This document shows positions 4,652 through 5,408 of a DNA stretch of 5,408 nucleotides, piece by piece. How positions within the stretch are numbered: the stretch's first letter is position 1; each line of letters begins with the position of its first letter. The notes below the pieces were generated by a model, which saw only the letters and a list, made by a program, of their open reading frames with translations, had not been told where the DNA came from and ran no database searches. The position numbers were made by a program, and so were the translations under genes. The stretch is from NCBI GenBank assembly GCA_030746455.1, contig JASLMQ010000556.1, positions 1 to 5,408 of the forward strand, given 5' to 3'. The stretch comes from Candidatus Latescibacterota bacterium (lineage in GTDB: Bacteria; Latescibacterota; UBA2968; GCA-2709665).

Positions 4652-5296
4652 GTGGAACCATCGGAGCGCCCAAAGCCATCCCCCGGCTACTACCGGAATG
4701 TCCGTCGCCAGCTCGTGGATCTGTTCGATGATCCGCCCCGGAAGGTCCTGGAGGTCGGCTGCGGCGCCGGTTATACCCTTGCCTACCTGGAAGAGGTGGG
4801 GACCGAGGAGACCTTCGGCATTGAGCTGGACCCCGAGGCAGCCGAAGAGGCGAGGTCGAAGGTGGATCACGTCGTGGTGGGAGACGTGGAGACCATCGAT
4901 CTGCCCTACGACTCCGAGTCCCTCGATGGCATGATCCTGGGCGACGTGCTTGAACACCTGCGTGACCCATGGGCCGCCTTGCGACGCCTCGTCGTCTGCC
5001 TGAGGCCCGGCGCCCAGGTTGTGGCCAGCGTGCCCAACATCCGGTTCTACGGGACGTCCTTGCCGCTTGTCCTGCGGGGACGATGGGACTACACCGAAGC
5101 GGGTATTCTGGATTGGACCCACCTGCGGTTCTTCACAAGGCGGAGCCTGAGGACGCTCTTCGAGGGGGCGGGCCTGGAGGTGATATCGATAGGCTCGCAC
5201 TACGGGCCGAAGCGCGCGGTCTTCAACGCCCTCACGCTGCACCTCTTCCGGGACCTGCTCGCCATCCAGCACTTCGTCAAGGCCGTCAAGAAGTGA
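4652..5296 (+). CDS. Class I SAM-dependent methyltransferase, probably glycan/cell-surface related
   Basis: 214 residues from a GTG at 4652 with GAGG (4643-4646) 5 nt upstream. An ATG at 4553 is in frame, but it would place the 11-bp hairpin inside the coding sequence, has no Shine-Dalgarno and adds a Ser/Gly-rich tail unlike the family. The Rossmann fold shows motif I VLEVGCGAG (32-40), the acidic end of strand 2 in FGIELD (E58), GDVETIDLP (77-85) and DGMILGDVLEHLRDPW (92-107). LRPGAQVVASVPNIRFY follows (117-133). A C-terminal pattern WDYTEAGILDWTHLRFFT is typical of methyltransferases found beside glycosyltransferases in lipopolysaccharide, O-antigen and capsule clusters. It would use S-adenosylmethionine to methylate a sugar or lipid-linked glycan; the substrate is unknown. 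It lies 46 nt before a probable glycosyltransferase, likely co-transcribed. Confidence 0.9.
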   Translation: MEPSERPKPSPGYYRNVRRQLVDLFDDPPRKVLEVGCGAGYTLAYLEEVGTEETFGIELDPEAAEEARSKVDHVVVGDVETIDLPYDSESLDGMILGDVLEHLRDPWAALRRLVVCLRPGAQVVASVPNIRFYGTSLPLVLRGRWDYTEAGILDWTHLRFFTRRSLRTLFEGAGLEVISIGSHYGPKRAVFNALTLHLFRDLLAIQHFVKAVKK

Positions 5297-5342
5297 TCTG
5301 TACGCGCATACAGAGGCTGCCCACCTCGACAGGAACGACCCG

Positions 5343-5408
5343 ATGAAGGTCCTGCTGGCATCACCCGCATACGTAGCCAGGCCGTATCGCGAAAAGCTGA
5401 TCGCGCTG
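5343..5408 (+). CDS. Probable glycosyltransferase, N-terminal fragment (runs off right edge)
   Basis: 22 codons are present from an ATG with AGGAA (5331-5335) 7 nt upstream. The translation MKVLLASPAYVARPYREK... shows the first beta strand and an early hydrophilic loop, a style common at the N-terminus of GT-B glycosyltransferases (families 4 and 1). That is a resemblance, not a domain hit, since most of the protein is outside. The gene follows the methyltransferase by 46 nt without a promoter or terminator between, so the two probably form the start of an operon. The start and frame are fairly sure; the family is tentative. Confidence 0.65.
   Translation, partial: MKVLLASPAYVARPYREKLIAL

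Noticed and set aside
4562..5272. 236-codon minus-strand ORF antisense to the methyltransferase
   Set aside because: The plus strand carries a full methyltransferase motif set. The minus-strand ORF is a by-product of G/C-rich codon use, with no motif and no ribosome binding site.
1..5408. CRISPR array, insertion sequence or attachment site
   Set aside because: No regularly spaced repeats, transposase-like ORF, terminal inverted repeats or target duplications were found on either strand.

Overview
This is a GC-rich bacterial window whose open reading frames strongly prefer G or C at the third codon position. Its mix of genes is typical of genomes from under-characterised Gram-negative lineages: Sec-exported small proteins with a dockerin-like EF-hand pair, a tail-fibre-type 'YQG...LLG...PRQR' domain, a stand-alone glycogen-binding domain, and a DUF151-UVR protein. 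The flavour fits the Latescibacterota / Zixibacteria / Krumholzibacteriota / Eisenbacteria part of the tree. That placement is inferred from gene style only, because the window has no rRNA or other marker gene.

Left part (1-2187). A secreted protein of unknown function runs off the left edge on the minus strand (start at 623). It is preceded by about 500 nt of leader, with a near-consensus promoter (TTGACA-N18-TATACT, with A-tracts upstream) at 1131-1160 and a weaker extended -10 promoter at 897-925. The leader has potential RNA structure and one unproven small ORF. Upstream on the same strand is a bifunctional-nuclease-family (DUF151) gene with a C-terminal UVR motif (1283-1903), with its own promoter at 2013-2042.

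Middle (2188-4057). A secreted protein of 327 residues (plus strand) converges, with only an 11-nt gap, on a small secreted EF-hand/dockerin-like protein (minus strand, 3183-3620). That gene diverges from a short membrane-anchored DUF4177 protein (3797-4057, GTG start), which is served by a TTGACA promoter.

Right part (4058-5408). A stand-alone CBM48/AMPK-type glycogen-binding protein (4243-4524) is followed by a terminator-like 11-bp hairpin. A class I SAM-dependent methyltransferase (4652-5296) and the first 22 codons of a probable glycosyltransferase (5343 to the edge) come next. These two look like the start of a surface-polysaccharide operon.

The genes do not form one obvious pathway. 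The window reads as a junction between a housekeeping or regulatory gene (DUF151), several single-gene exported proteins each with its own signals, and the start of a glycan-modification operon. No mobile element, CRISPR array, tRNA or rRNA was found. No clearly new system is evident. The most open questions are the long structured leader at 624-1124 and the functions of the small exported proteins.
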